A DNA stretch of 64,000 bases from an uncultured Chlorobiaceae bacterium (GTDB lineage: Bacteria > Bacteroidota > Chlorobiia > Chlorobiales > Chlorobiaceae), in NCBI GenBank assembly GCA_903866255.1, contig CAIPMW010000084.1, positions 1 to 64,000 on the forward strand, written 5' to 3'. Position numbers and translations under genes: made by a program. Positions within the stretch are counted from its first letter, which is position 1. Each line of letters opens with the position of its first letter. The notes under the pieces were generated by a model that saw nothing but the letters and a program-made list of their open reading frames with translations, was not told the origin of the DNA and did not search any database. Below, piece after piece: positions 1 through 9,300 of the stretch.

Positions 1-2
1 AG

Positions 3-122
3 ACACTTACCAAGGTGACCTATACTGGCAAGTATGGACACATTCTCACCGAGCTTACCAAAGCACAAAGAGAGATTCTCAAGGAGCTCAAAATTGAGCT
101 GCCGGACATGGCATCGTCATAA
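3..122 (+). CDS. C-terminal end of a probable transposase (partial)
   Basis: An open frame enters from the left edge and stops with TAA at 120-122, giving 39 residues. The tail contains LTELTKAQREILKELKIELP, which resembles the C-terminal ends of DDE transposases of the IS1634/IS4 type, where a short LTxxQ..L..L helix closes the protein. No terminal inverted repeat is visible in the following 35 bases, and the catalytic part lies outside the window. The assignment rests on this short stretch only; any other protein with an amphipathic C-terminal helix is possible. Confidence 0.35.
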   Translation, partial: TLTKVTYTGKYGHILTELTKAQREILKELKIELPDMASS

Positions 123-157
123 TTTGCTCGGGAAATTAGGTTGTAAAGCCCATAATC

Positions 158-1093
158 ATGACAAACACCAGCACACTCTACGGCGATCTTTCGGGTGTTG
201 AATTTCGCTCACTCTTTTCAAACGGCAAGATGGATGGATGTCTTGTTACACAACCCAATACCCTGACCACCCCTTATGGCTCCCTTGTGCCACAATACGA
301 AGCAGAGGATATGGGACGACGCACTGTCAAGCCGATCTACTTTTACAAGGATGGTTCGCTCAAATCCATTGCGCTGCAGTCGCAAACCATGCTTGATACA
401 CCGGTTGGCTCTGTGCCTGCCGAACTGGTCACCTTCCATAAAAGCGGATCCATCAAACGGGTATTTCCCCTTGATGGTAAACTCAGTGGCTTCTGGGGCT
501 GGAAAAACGAGTTTGCCCTTGCTACCGAACTCACCTTCCAGTCGCCTCTTGGAACAATGAGCGCCAAGGTGATTGGCCTTCAGTTTTATGAAAGCGGTGC
601 GCTGAAAAGCATAACATTGTGGCCTGGCCAGACACTTACCATACCGACACCAATGGGTGAAATTTCAATACGCAAAGGGTTGGCATTCTATGAGTCCGGT
701 GCCATAAGATCATTTGAGCCTCTTACAAAAATTGATATCCAGACCCCTTTAGGCACCATAACCTCTTACGATAACGAACCGAATGGCATTCACGGCGACA
801 TCAACTCTGTCCAGCTTTCGGAAGATGGCTCCATCGAAGCGCTCAGTACCGTCGACCATGCTGTGGAGGTATCATTATCAGGGGCGAATAGTGAGCTTTT
901 CCGTCCGGGAGTTAAAAATAACGTCTGTGGCGATGAGCGCAAGGTGAGCGTCCCGATGAAGGTACGCTTCGACAAAAGAGTGGTAATGTTTCACGATAAC
1001 CCGAAGTTCTCTTTCGACATGGAGCATTACCGGTTTGCCGTGATGAAAATGGATAAGACAACAAAAGAACCGCTCTACTCCTGCGCAGAGTAG
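158..1093 (+). CDS. Repeat protein of unknown function (MORN-variant-like)
   Basis: A 311-residue protein with no signal peptide or membrane segment. Two short motifs alternate along it: a turn of the form FYxSGxLKS (FYKDGSLKSIAL, FHKSGSIKRVFPL, FYESGALKSITL, FYESGAIRSF and a weaker LSEDGSIEAL), and a TPxGxx motif (TTPYGSL, DTPVGSV, QSPLGTM, PTPMGEI, QTPLGTI). The first resembles the YYxNGxLK turn of MORN-variant (YwqK-type) repeats, which stack as beta hairpins. The C-terminal 70 residues lack the repeat. The gene lies just after a transposase-like tail, and its last 19 bases overlap the end of the convergent flavoprotein gene. The function is unknown; the beta-repeat fold is an inference from periodicity. 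Confidence 0.75.
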   Translation: MTNTSTLYGDLSGVEFRSLFSNGKMDGCLVTQPNTLTTPYGSLVPQYEAEDMGRRTVKPIYFYKDGSLKSIALQSQTMLDTPVGSVPAELVTFHKSGSIKRVFPLDGKLSGFWGWKNEFALATELTFQSPLGTMSAKVIGLQFYESGALKSITLWPGQTLTIPTPMGEISIRKGLAFYESGAIRSFEPLTKIDIQTPLGTITSYDNEPNGIHGDINSVQLSEDGSIEALSTVDHAVEVSLSGANSELFRPGVKNNVCGDERKVSVPMKVRFDKRVVMFHDNPKFSFDMEHYRFAVMKMDKTTKEPLYSCAE

Positions 1094-2436
1094 AGCGCAT
1101 GACTACCAGCCAGCCAGCCGGTGGAAAATGCTGCCTGCAAGTTAAAGCCGCCAATTTCACCGGCGTAGTCGAGGAGTTCACCGCAGAGAAAGAGTCCTGG
1201 CACAATCCTCGATTCCATACTTTTGGGGTTTACCTCGCTGAGCGCCACCCCACCTGCGGATACTTCACCCTGATCAAGAGGCACTTCCCGAACACGCCCA
1301 AGCGGAAATCCTTTGAGCACAGCAAGCAGTGACTGCCTTTTCTCTCTGGCAAGAGTGCTCCAGGTGACATCTGGCTCAAGGGCAGCTTCCCGCATGAGAA
1401 ATGGAACAAGAGCTGTCGGAATGGTGCCATAAGCAGCCAGAGCAAAACCGCCGTGCAGAGGTGCCATGGGGCAACTCTGCAAAAACTTTCGTACCATCTG
1501 GGCACCGTTTTTGCGCCCATGCCGCAGAAGGTGCTCCTCAAGCTCAGCCACCCCATGCTCCGGAAAGAGATCAGCAAAAAGCAGAGCGCTGCCAAACCGG
1601 GAACAAAGCTCGGCAATATCACGCGACAGTGAGAGTACCGCAGGGCCACTATAGCCTCTGTGGGTGAAAAGAATATCCCCCCGACGGTCAACACGATTTC
1701 CCTCGGCAACTGCTGCAAATCCTGCTGAGCGGAGGGAGAGACCTGAAAGGGGGGCTGGAGGAGCCTTTACGGTGTACACCGGAGACAACGCTGCCGAAGA
1801 GTCTTTGAGTGAGTGACCAAAGGAACGAGCAATCGCCAGACCATCACCTGTTGTGCCAGTTCGGGAGTACGAAACACCACCGGTAGCAAGAATAACAACA
1901 TCTGCGGTGAAAGATGCCTCATCTGTTGTAACATAAAACAGCTTCCCCTTTCGCTCAACACGCCGAACCCGTCCGGAAAAGAGCTGCTGCACCGACGAAG
2001 CTCGCAACAGTGCTTCAAAAGCAACAGCAACTGAGGAAGCATCACCACTCAAGGGAAAAATCTTTCCGTCGGCCCTTTCAAGAGTCTCAACTCCTTGTGA
2101 GAGAAGCAGGGTAAGAAGATCGCTGTTTGAAAAAACATAAAGAGCGTGACGCAGAAACCTCCGTTCATTCAACCGAAAAAACCCTTTTTCAAGGAGTTCC
2201 GACGGCGTACCCCGATGAGTCACATTGCATTTCCCGCCACCGGAAATTCTGATTTTCGTGCCAGGACGAGCATTCCGCTCCAGCAGGGTTATTGAGCAAC
2301 TCCTACCTGAACACGCTGCACTTCGTCCGGCAGCGATGGCCGCCGACATGCCTGCCGCACCCGCACCAACGACAAGAATAGTCCTGTACTGCACCCTGGT
2401 GTTCATCCCACCCTCAGCATAGTAGACTGTGCTCAT
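1075..2436 (-). CDS. HI0933/YhiN (BaiN-like) family FAD-dependent oxidoreductase
   Basis: A 453-residue flavoprotein. The dinucleotide-binding motif VVGAGAAGMSAAIAAG is near residue 23, followed by the family hallmark RISGGGKCNVTH. The C-terminal GEVSAGGVALSEV and GLFLCGELLDYAGEIGGFN motifs are typical of the HI0933 family, which is cytosolic, binds FAD and mostly has no known substrate. Two starts are plausible: ATG at 2436 (AGGAAAAA upstream) and ATG at 2406 (GAGGGTGGG directly upstream), the second giving a cleaner N-terminus at MNTRVQYR. It is the last gene of a run prc - methyltransferase - flavoprotein with gaps of 24 and 15 bases, so it is probably co-transcribed. The family assignment is firm; the reaction is not known. 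Confidence 0.9.
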   Translation of the reverse strand: MSTVYYAEGGMNTRVQYRTILVVGAGAAGMSAAIAAGRSAACSGRSCSITLLERNARPGTKIRISGGGKCNVTHRGTPSELLEKGFFRLNERRFLRHALYVFSNSDLLTLLLSQGVETLERADGKIFPLSGDASSVAVAFEALLRASSVQQLFSGRVRRVERKGKLFYVTTDEASFTADVVILATGGVSYSRTGTTGDGLAIARSFGHSLKDSSAALSPVYTVKAPPAPLSGLSLRSAGFAAVAEGNRVDRRGDILFTHRGYSGPAVLSLSRDIAELCSRFGSALLFADLFPEHGVAELEEHLLRHGRKNGAQMVRKFLQSCPMAPLHGGFALAAYGTIPTALVPFLMREAALEPDVTWSTLAREKRQSLLAVLKGFPLGRVREVPLDQGEVSAGGVALSEVNPKSMESRIVPGLFLCGELLDYAGEIGGFNLQAAFSTGWLAGSHALYSAQE

Positions 2437-2451
2437 TTTTTCCTGGAGAGT

Positions 2452-2970
2452 TCAGGAATAGACCCAGACAGAGGCTGGAGGAATATTTTTCACCACAAAC
2501 CTTTTGCGCGCCTTACTCTGAAAATTAACCTCCCCAAGCGGATCATTGAAGCCGTAGGTGTACATGACACACCATTGCAGAAGACCTCTGCTGTAAAGGG
2601 ATTCAATAATGGGAATAAATGATGTTTTGAATGGATTGTTGATAAGCGGAATTGACAGCACAAGCCCAAACCGCTCGTGAACCCGCTCCAACTGCTCAAG
2701 CGCACAACCATTAATCGTGGTCAAATGCGGATAATTCTGGCGGAGAAGAGCACAAAATTCCTTGTCAATTTCCACCAACAGAGGGTTAAGGCTTGAGATA
2801 TGCTTGGTTATTGCGCCGGTTCCTGCTCCGATCTCAATAATATTGACTTTATCAAGCTCTTTAATTGAAGTAAACATCGCCTTGGCCAGAAACTCCGAAG
2901 AGGGTATGACGGAACCGATACTTTGAGGGTCTTGTAAATATTTTTTTAAAAAAAGAATCTTTTTACGCAT
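2452..2970 (-). CDS. Phospholipid N-methyltransferase-like SAM methyltransferase
   Basis: A 172-residue protein. The SAM-binding motif IIEIGAGTGAITKHI is near residues 44-58, followed by the acidic strand VEIDKEF. The N-terminal LKKYLQDPQSIGSVIPSSEFLAKAM matches the opening of bacterial PmtA/KsgA-like methyltransferases that modify phosphatidylethanolamine or are annotated as rRNA-adenine-methylase-like. No membrane segment is seen. It lies 24 bases after prc and 15 bases before the flavoprotein gene on the same strand, so the three probably share a transcript. At about 170 residues it is slightly shorter than characterised PmtA enzymes. The substrate is inferred from family only; the methyltransferase fold is well supported. 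Confidence 0.8.
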   Translation of the reverse strand: MRKKILFLKKYLQDPQSIGSVIPSSEFLAKAMFTSIKELDKVNIIEIGAGTGAITKHISSLNPLLVEIDKEFCALLRQNYPHLTTINGCALEQLERVHERFGLVLSIPLINNPFKTSFIPIIESLYSRGLLQWCVMYTYGFNDPLGEVNFQSKARKRFVVKNIPPASVWVYS

Positions 2971-2994
2971 CTACTTGTCTGAATAATTAAGTTT

Positions 2995-5061
2995 TTAGTT
3001 CAACGAGGGCAACAGTCTGGTGATCGTTTGCCGTTGTACCGTTTTGATCTCTGCCAGATCAGAAACAACTGCAGCCGTCTGGTGGAGAAGTACGTCTTTG
3101 TTAATATTTTTTGTGGAGTCCTGATCTTGCACCCACAACCCCTCAATCTTTTTTATTGTCTCCATTTCAGATTTGAAGGAGGAGTCCTGAAGCAATACCA
3201 CTTTCTTCTTGCGAATCTGGTTAAGGGTATTCAGATCAGCAAGATAGGATTGGTATTGCCGATTCTTTGACGATCTTTCCTGCTGTTTCTGGCGAAGCAG
3301 GGCAATATCTTCTGGACTCACCTCGGCCGTGGGGCGATAAAACGACCGGGATATGGTGCTCCATGGAAGACTGCTGGTATAGGTATCCTCACCGACTGCA
3401 GAGGTGTCAATCATTGAGGGCATGACAATATCCGGCATCACCCCTTTATGTTGGGTACTTCCGCCAGAAATCCGGTAAAACTTGGCAATAGTAAGCTTCA
3501 ACTGACCAAACTCCGGTTTTTTCCCAAAAAAAGAAAACGGTCTGTCAAGTTTAATAATACTTTGAACAGTCCCTTTGCCAAACGTTCTCTCCCCCATGAT
3601 CACCCCACGTCCAAAATCCTGGATTGCCGCTGCAAAAATTTCAGAGGCTGATGCACTGTACCGATTGACGAGCACAGCAAGGGGACCACTGTACAGTACC
3701 TGCCGATCCTCGTCTCTCAGTACCACTTTACCACCTGATGCATCGCTTATCTGTACAACCGGACCTGATGAAATAAAAAGTCCGGTGACATTAACCGCCT
3801 CTTCAAGCGATCCCCCACCATTGTCGCGAAGATCAATAACAATACCATCAACACGGTCAGCATTCAGTTCGTTCAGAATCCTGGTAACGTCCCGAGTGGT
3901 ACTGGTATAATTACCCGTATTCTGCTGTTGCCCCTCAAAATCAAGATAAAATGAGGGAATGGTGATAACACCAATTTTCTGACCATTCTGCTGGATAATA
4001 CTTTTCTTCGCTGCCTGCTCCTCAAGATCAATTTTTTCGCGCTGAAGCTGAACTATTTTTGCCGGCCCCCTGCCACTCTGGCTGGCAGGATAAATTTTAA
4101 GGCGAACAATAGTGCCCTTCTTGCCACGAATAAGTTTTACCACATCATTGATCCTTAGCCCTGAAACATCAACCATTTCAGTAGTTTTGCCCTGACCAAC
4201 AGCGATTATTTTATCCCCTTTCTTCAGCAAGCTACTCTTGAAGGCAGGACCTCCGGGAATAATCTCATTAACCACAGTGAACTCACCTTCCGTCTGAAGT
4301 TTGGCGCCAATTCCCTCAAGCGAACGACTCATATCGATCTGAAAGTTTTGAAACTCCGCAGGAGAAAAATAACTGGTGTGAGGATCAAACGATGTGGTCA
4401 AGGCATAAGTATATGCCTGAAAAGCATCATCCGATTTCTGTCGATTCAGAAGATTCAGCCTGTTCGTGAAGCTTTTCGCAAGCGATTCCCTTATCGTTTT
4501 CCTCTTTTCTCCAGAATATTTGAGATTCAGCCATTGGTATTTCAGCTCTTTTCTCCAGAGATCACTGAGCTGATGCCTGTCTGCAGGCCAGGGATCGGAC
4601 TTGCGATCAAGATCAAGAACCTCTTGCGTTGCAAAATTAAACTGCACAGTATCGACGGTCGCTTTCATAAAGCGCATTTTTTCCTTTGCCCGTTTCAAAA
4701 AGAAGTTGTAAATGGCAAAACCGGACGTTGATTTACCTGCCAGAAACTCATCATCAAGACGATTTCCATAAATTTTGCGAAGACTTTCCACCTCACTGGC
4801 TACAAAATAGCTTTTGGTAGCATCAAGATTGTCGATGTAGCGATTAAGTATCTGCTGGGAAAGTGAGTCATTCACCGATATCTTTCTGTAGTGGTTCTGC
4901 CGGAGCGACTGAGTTATGTACTTCCCCGCTTCCTCCTGAAGTGCCGTTGGCACAAGCGTTACCACTGCCTCCGGTTGAGAAGATTTTTCTGCGTTTTTGG
5001 CATACACCAAAACAGTGCTGCCCATGAGCACGACAATGAAAAGCAGACTTTTTATATACAT
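2995..5061 (-). CDS. prc: Carboxy-terminal processing protease Prc/Tsp (S41A)
   Basis: A 688-residue periplasmic protease. A signal peptide (hydrophobic run residues 5-20, cleavage near VYA) is followed by an N-terminal helical domain, a PDZ domain at about 245-330 (SLEGIGAKLQ through KKGDKIIAVG) and the S41 core. Ser471 (in NRYSASASE), Asp482 and Lys496 (TFGKGTVQ) have the same spacing as the Ser/Asp/Lys set of E. coli Tsp. The C-terminal 130 residues, with a charged helix, correspond to the Tsp C-terminal domain. Tsp-type proteases trim or degrade periplasmic proteins from their C-terminus. The gene is transcribed away from fba across a 146-base divergent region and heads a three-gene run. 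Confidence 0.95.
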   Translation of the reverse strand: MYIKSLLFIVVLMGSTVLVYAKNAEKSSQPEAVVTLVPTALQEEAGKYITQSLRQNHYRKISVNDSLSQQILNRYIDNLDATKSYFVASEVESLRKIYGNRLDDEFLAGKSTSGFAIYNFFLKRAKEKMRFMKATVDTVQFNFATQEVLDLDRKSDPWPADRHQLSDLWRKELKYQWLNLKYSGEKRKTIRESLAKSFTNRLNLLNRQKSDDAFQAYTYALTTSFDPHTSYFSPAEFQNFQIDMSRSLEGIGAKLQTEGEFTVVNEIIPGGPAFKSSLLKKGDKIIAVGQGKTTEMVDVSGLRINDVVKLIRGKKGTIVRLKIYPASQSGRGPAKIVQLQREKIDLEEQAAKKSIIQQNGQKIGVITIPSFYLDFEGQQQNTGNYTSTTRDVTRILNELNADRVDGIVIDLRDNGGGSLEEAVNVTGLFISSGPVVQISDASGGKVVLRDEDRQVLYSGPLAVLVNRYSASASEIFAAAIQDFGRGVIMGERTFGKGTVQSIIKLDRPFSFFGKKPEFGQLKLTIAKFYRISGGSTQHKGVMPDIVMPSMIDTSAVGEDTYTSSLPWSTISRSFYRPTAEVSPEDIALLRQKQQERSSKNRQYQSYLADLNTLNQIRKKKVVLLQDSSFKSEMETIKKIEGLWVQDQDSTKNINKDVLLHQTAAVVSDLAEIKTVQRQTITRLLPSLN

Positions 5062-5207
5062 AGGAGGTTTTAAACGCTGATATTGAACGCTGTTCTTGAA
5101 CGAGAAAACAAATAATACTATATTTGGCGGATAGATGATAATTCAAAAGGTGTCTGGTATTCCTGAAAAATCAGGTCGAATAATAACAATAAACGGAGAG
5201 CTTTTCA

Positions 5208-6182
5208 ATGCCAAAGAAAAAAATCGATTATAAAGAACTCGGCCTTGTCAACAGCCGCGAACTTTTCAGTAAAGCTGTCTCGGGGGGTTATGCTATTCCT
5301 GCTTACAATTTCAATAATCTTGAGCAGATGCAGGCAATCGTACAAGCTTGTGTTGAGACCAAATCTCCCGTTATTCTCCAGGTTTCAAAAGGAGCAAGAA
5401 GCTATGCCAACGAAACCCTGCTCCGCTTTCTTGCCCAGGGCGCTGTTGCTTACGCCGCTGAACTCGGTTCACCAATCCCGATTGTCCTTCACCTTGACCA
5501 CGGCGACAGTTTCGAACTCTGTGTCGACTGCATTGAGTCTGGCTTCTCCTCAGTGATGATCGATGGTTCTCATCTCCCTTACGAAGAGAACATTGCTCTG
5601 ACCAAAAAAGTTGTAGAGTATGCCCACCAATTTGATGTCACCGTTGAGGGAGAGCTCGGTGTGCTTGCCGGGATTGAAGATGAAGTTTCTGCCGCCCACC
5701 ACACCTACACACAGCCTGAAGAGGTTGAGGATTTTGTCGCTAAAACAGGTGTCGACAGCCTTGCCATCTCCATTGGCACCTCGCATGGTGCCTTCAAGTT
5801 CAAACCCGGCGAAGATCCAAAAATCCGCCTTGATATTCTGACCGAAATTGAAAAGCGCATCCCCGGATTTCCTATTGTGCTGCACGGCTCATCTTCCGTA
5901 CCCCAAGAGCTGGTAAAGATGATCAATGAACATGGTGGAAAATTGAAAGATGCTATAGGAATCAGTGAAGATCAGCTTCGTCTTGCCGCCAAGTCTGCTG
6001 TTTGTAAAATCAATATTGATTCCGATGGTCGCCTCGCAATGACCGCCGCAATCCGCAAAGTCTTTGACGACAAACCTGAAGAGTTTGATCCAAGAAAATA
6101 TCTTGGTCCAGCCCGTGATGCTCTGAAAAAGCTCTATGCCCACAAGATCATCAACGTGCTCGGATCTGACGGGAAGGCATGA
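5208..6182 (+). CDS. fba: Class II fructose-bisphosphate aldolase
   Basis: A 324-residue zinc-dependent aldolase that interconverts fructose 1,6-bisphosphate with dihydroxyacetone phosphate and glyceraldehyde 3-phosphate in glycolysis and gluconeogenesis. Visible landmarks are HLDHGD (His98, zinc ligand), VEGELG at 146-151, GTSHGAFK (His193) and VLHGSSS (His226), the expected metal and phosphate-binding residues. The ATG is preceded by CGGAGAG eight bases upstream, which supports the start. The gene stands alone, diverging from prc and convergent with the tpsA gene. A hairpin at 6189-6214 follows seven bases after the stop. Confidence 0.96.
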   Translation: MPKKKIDYKELGLVNSRELFSKAVSGGYAIPAYNFNNLEQMQAIVQACVETKSPVILQVSKGARSYANETLLRFLAQGAVAYAAELGSPIPIVLHLDHGDSFELCVDCIESGFSSVMIDGSHLPYEENIALTKKVVEYAHQFDVTVEGELGVLAGIEDEVSAAHHTYTQPEEVEDFVAKTGVDSLAISIGTSHGAFKFKPGEDPKIRLDILTEIEKRIPGFPIVLHGSSSVPQELVKMINEHGGKLKDAIGISEDQLRLAAKSAVCKINIDSDGRLAMTAAIRKVFDDKPEEFDPRKYLGPARDALKKLYAHKIINVLGSDGKA

Positions 6183-6188
6183 TTTTAC

Positions 6189-6214
6189 CAGGGAGGTGCC
6201 AAGGCATCTCCCTG
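6189..6214 (+). terminator. Hairpin after fba
   Basis: CAGGGAGGTGCC and GGCATCTCCCTG form a 12-bp stem with one G-U pair and almost no loop. It begins seven bases after the fba stop. No run of T follows on either strand, so it may be a factor-dependent terminator or a 3' stabilising hairpin rather than a classic intrinsic terminator. Confidence 0.5.
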
Positions 6215-6347
6215 CAATATTCCATTCTTGACAAATACTCCTACTGGCATCAACCTGACCCGGATTCATTGAACAGGTATCTCTGTTGTCCTGAAACTGA
6301 TTGTTAAGTGTGAGGTCGATATGCACGAGGGCCTATCGGTTATCGGG

Positions 6348-9300
6348 TTAGCTCTTTTTATACATGGAGAACAGATATATGGTTAAATACCCCAACGTTC
6401 CAAAGGTACCAAAGGCGATGGGGTCAGGAGGCGCATCGCTTCTATTCGTTTTCTTTGTTTTCTTTGAAACGCCATTGCGCGGCTGTCTCCCAGAGACCGG
6501 AGTTCCACTTGAGAATGAAACTTTATCGGGGCTGGAAACGACTTCCGCAATGCTGCTTTCGGTGAAACTTGTGCCTGTAGTAAGGCTGTTCGCCGCAAAA
6601 CTTCCAGCCGCAATGGCATTATCCATTACCTGATCGGGCGGTCTGAAATTGAGTCCTGAGCCTGACATCGCACCTTGCAAACCAGGTTTCGCTGATCCGG
6701 CAGCCATTCTCGCTCTGTTGGCTGCGGCATTTAAACCTGCTTTACTACCAGTACCAGAAGGGGTACCCGCAGTTGTTGCTGTGCTTGCAGGGCTGCCCTC
6801 TCCTGCTGCTGCAGTTGTTGTCGAACTGCTGGCCGCCGGGCTCTCTCCCGATCCTGCCGTTGAGGTGGTGGCCGAGCTGCTCTCGGCGGCTCCTGTTGTT
6901 GCTGTTGTCGAACTGCTCTCTCCGTTGACAGTACCGGCACTGGTTTGGGGGGCGCTGGAATTAGCTGCACCATCAGGAGCACTTTGTTTTATTGCCGTCA
7001 CCTCCAGTGGAACTGTCACTGCAAGTGGAACTGTCGTAGCCGCCATTGGGAGAGGCTTGATTATCACAGGAACGTTACTGCTGTTCAGTGCAGGCAATTG
7101 GTAATTGCTCGCCAGGCCTGAACCATCAGCAAGTGTGATTGTACTGATGAATGTATTCACTGTGGCAGCATTGGCATCAGTCGCCTGCGCATTCGTGTAT
7201 GTCAAGGTCTCACTGCCAACACCGGTCACAATGGTCACCGCACCCTCCAGACTTGTTGTGCCATCATAATTTTTTTTTGCTGATAGCGTTACCACCTTCG
7301 GGGTAATAATCACAGGAGCGGTGGCAACGCTCAGCTTCGGAAGTTGGTAGTTGCTTGCCACACCACCATGAGTTCCATCAGCAAGCGTTATCGTGCTGAT
7401 GAATTTGTTCGCTGTGGCAACATTGGCATCACTCGCAGCGGCATGGCTGTAACTCAGGGTCTCACTACCAACGCCAGTCTCAATCGTCACCGCACCGGTC
7501 AACTCTTTTGTGCTGTCATAGGTTTTATTTGCCGAGAGCGTCACTGTTTTCGGGGATATAGTCACAGGCGCAGCAACACTGCCCAGCACAGGCAACTGGT
7601 AGTTGCCTGCCTGTCCTGAACCATCAGCAAGCGTTATTGAACTGATGAATTTGTTCGCTGTGGCAACATTGGCATCGCTTGCAAAAGCATTGGTGTAAGT
7701 TAGCGTCTCACTGCCAACCCCAGTCACAACCGTCACCGCACCGGCCAGACCCGTTGTGCCATCATAGGACTTACTTGCTGAGAGCCTCACCGTCTTTGGG
7801 GTAATCGAAAAAACATTATTGTCGCTGGTGAAGGTAATCAAATAGTTGCTCGCCTTACTGCCATTGCCGAGAGCAATATCATAGGTTCCAACAGTTGATC
7901 CTGCCTGGCGGCTCAACATGCCGGTTACATCACTCAACGCATCATTTACTGTCGCACTGCCCAGCGTCCCGCTACTCACGCTCACCGATAATGATGGATC
8001 TGCTGCTCCGTATACCTTGCTGCCTGCTGTCGCGCTCAGGGTTATCGGACGCGCATTGACCGTCAGGTTCGATGCCATATAGTTGATACTATAGTTGCTG
8101 TTGCCGACCGTACCCAAATTTATGGCGTAAGGGCCACCCTGAACTGTTTCGCCCGATGCACGACTCAAGCTGCCGGTAAAGAGGTCACCACTCACCAGAC
8201 CTCGCCCTGAACCCGGAGGTTCTATCGTGCAGGTCAACACGGGATCCAAATCACCGTACGTCTTGACCTTCGGTTCTGCTGTGATGGTTATCGGACGCTG
8301 GCTGACCGTAAGCTCTTTTGAAATTGAAATATTATCAGTAAAGCCATACCCAAGGCTGCTTGCAAGTCCGCTGCTATAGGTTACATCATAACTTCCTGCT
8401 GAGTAAAGAGTTGCTGGTGTATTTCCATTTATCAACCACGTTGCCGTTCCAGTAACTGTTGTTCCCGAAAAAGTGTCGCCGTTTTTATAACCAGTCACCA
8501 TCGTCGGTGTAAAGGTCGGAGTTACGTCTCCGTAGGTGATCGTCTGACTTTCAGCCTTGACTTCCAGCGATGGCTGCTCGCGATAAACTGCGTTCAGACC
8601 GGCGGTGAGAGAAGAGGTGTAATGAGTCGATGTTGCCGTGCTGCTGTAACGAAATCGTCCGGAACCCGGGCTCAGTCCGCTTAATGAAGTCAAATTGGTG
8701 CTGCCGCTGACGGTTCCGGTATAGAGTGTCGCAAAGCCGCCTTCTCCCGTAGTGATGGTCGGTGCCGGATTGCTGATGACAATATTCCCCCCCGTCGAAT
8801 TTATTCTTATAGCGCTGCTGGTGGTATTCGTATTGGTGATGTTTCCGGATATGGATATGTCACCGGCTGCAGTCAGCGTGATTGTATTTGCACCTCCTGT
8901 CAATGCACCATTGACGGTGATAGAGCCACCGCTGATCAATGAGAAATTATCCCTGAGTGTGATATTGCCACCGATGGTTACATTACCTGCTGTGGCATTG
9001 CCGAGGGTAATATCGGAAAATCCGCGAGCGAAATTGGACGAAAAATAGCCTGAGGGCAATGCCAATGTTCCACTCCCTCCTGCAAGACCAATCGTCATAC
9101 CTGAAGTTGCAGGAGTTATGGCAAGCGATCCGGCGCTGGACAGGGTAGCTGTACCAGAGAGTGTAAGTGTATTGGCTGAGATTGTAATGGCACCGCCTGA
9201 AGAGCTGAAAACCGATTTGGTATCGGCAAGGGTTATGGCATCTCCCGTCAGCGAAACCGCTCCGGTTTGAGTTCCGGCACTCTGGTTGATTGACAGAAGA

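Noticed and set aside
6649-7104. Long Ala/Val/Leu-rich plus-strand frame opposite tpsA
   Set aside because: It is the reverse complement of the Ser/Thr/Ala-rich linker; low-complexity codons keep the opposite frame open by chance.
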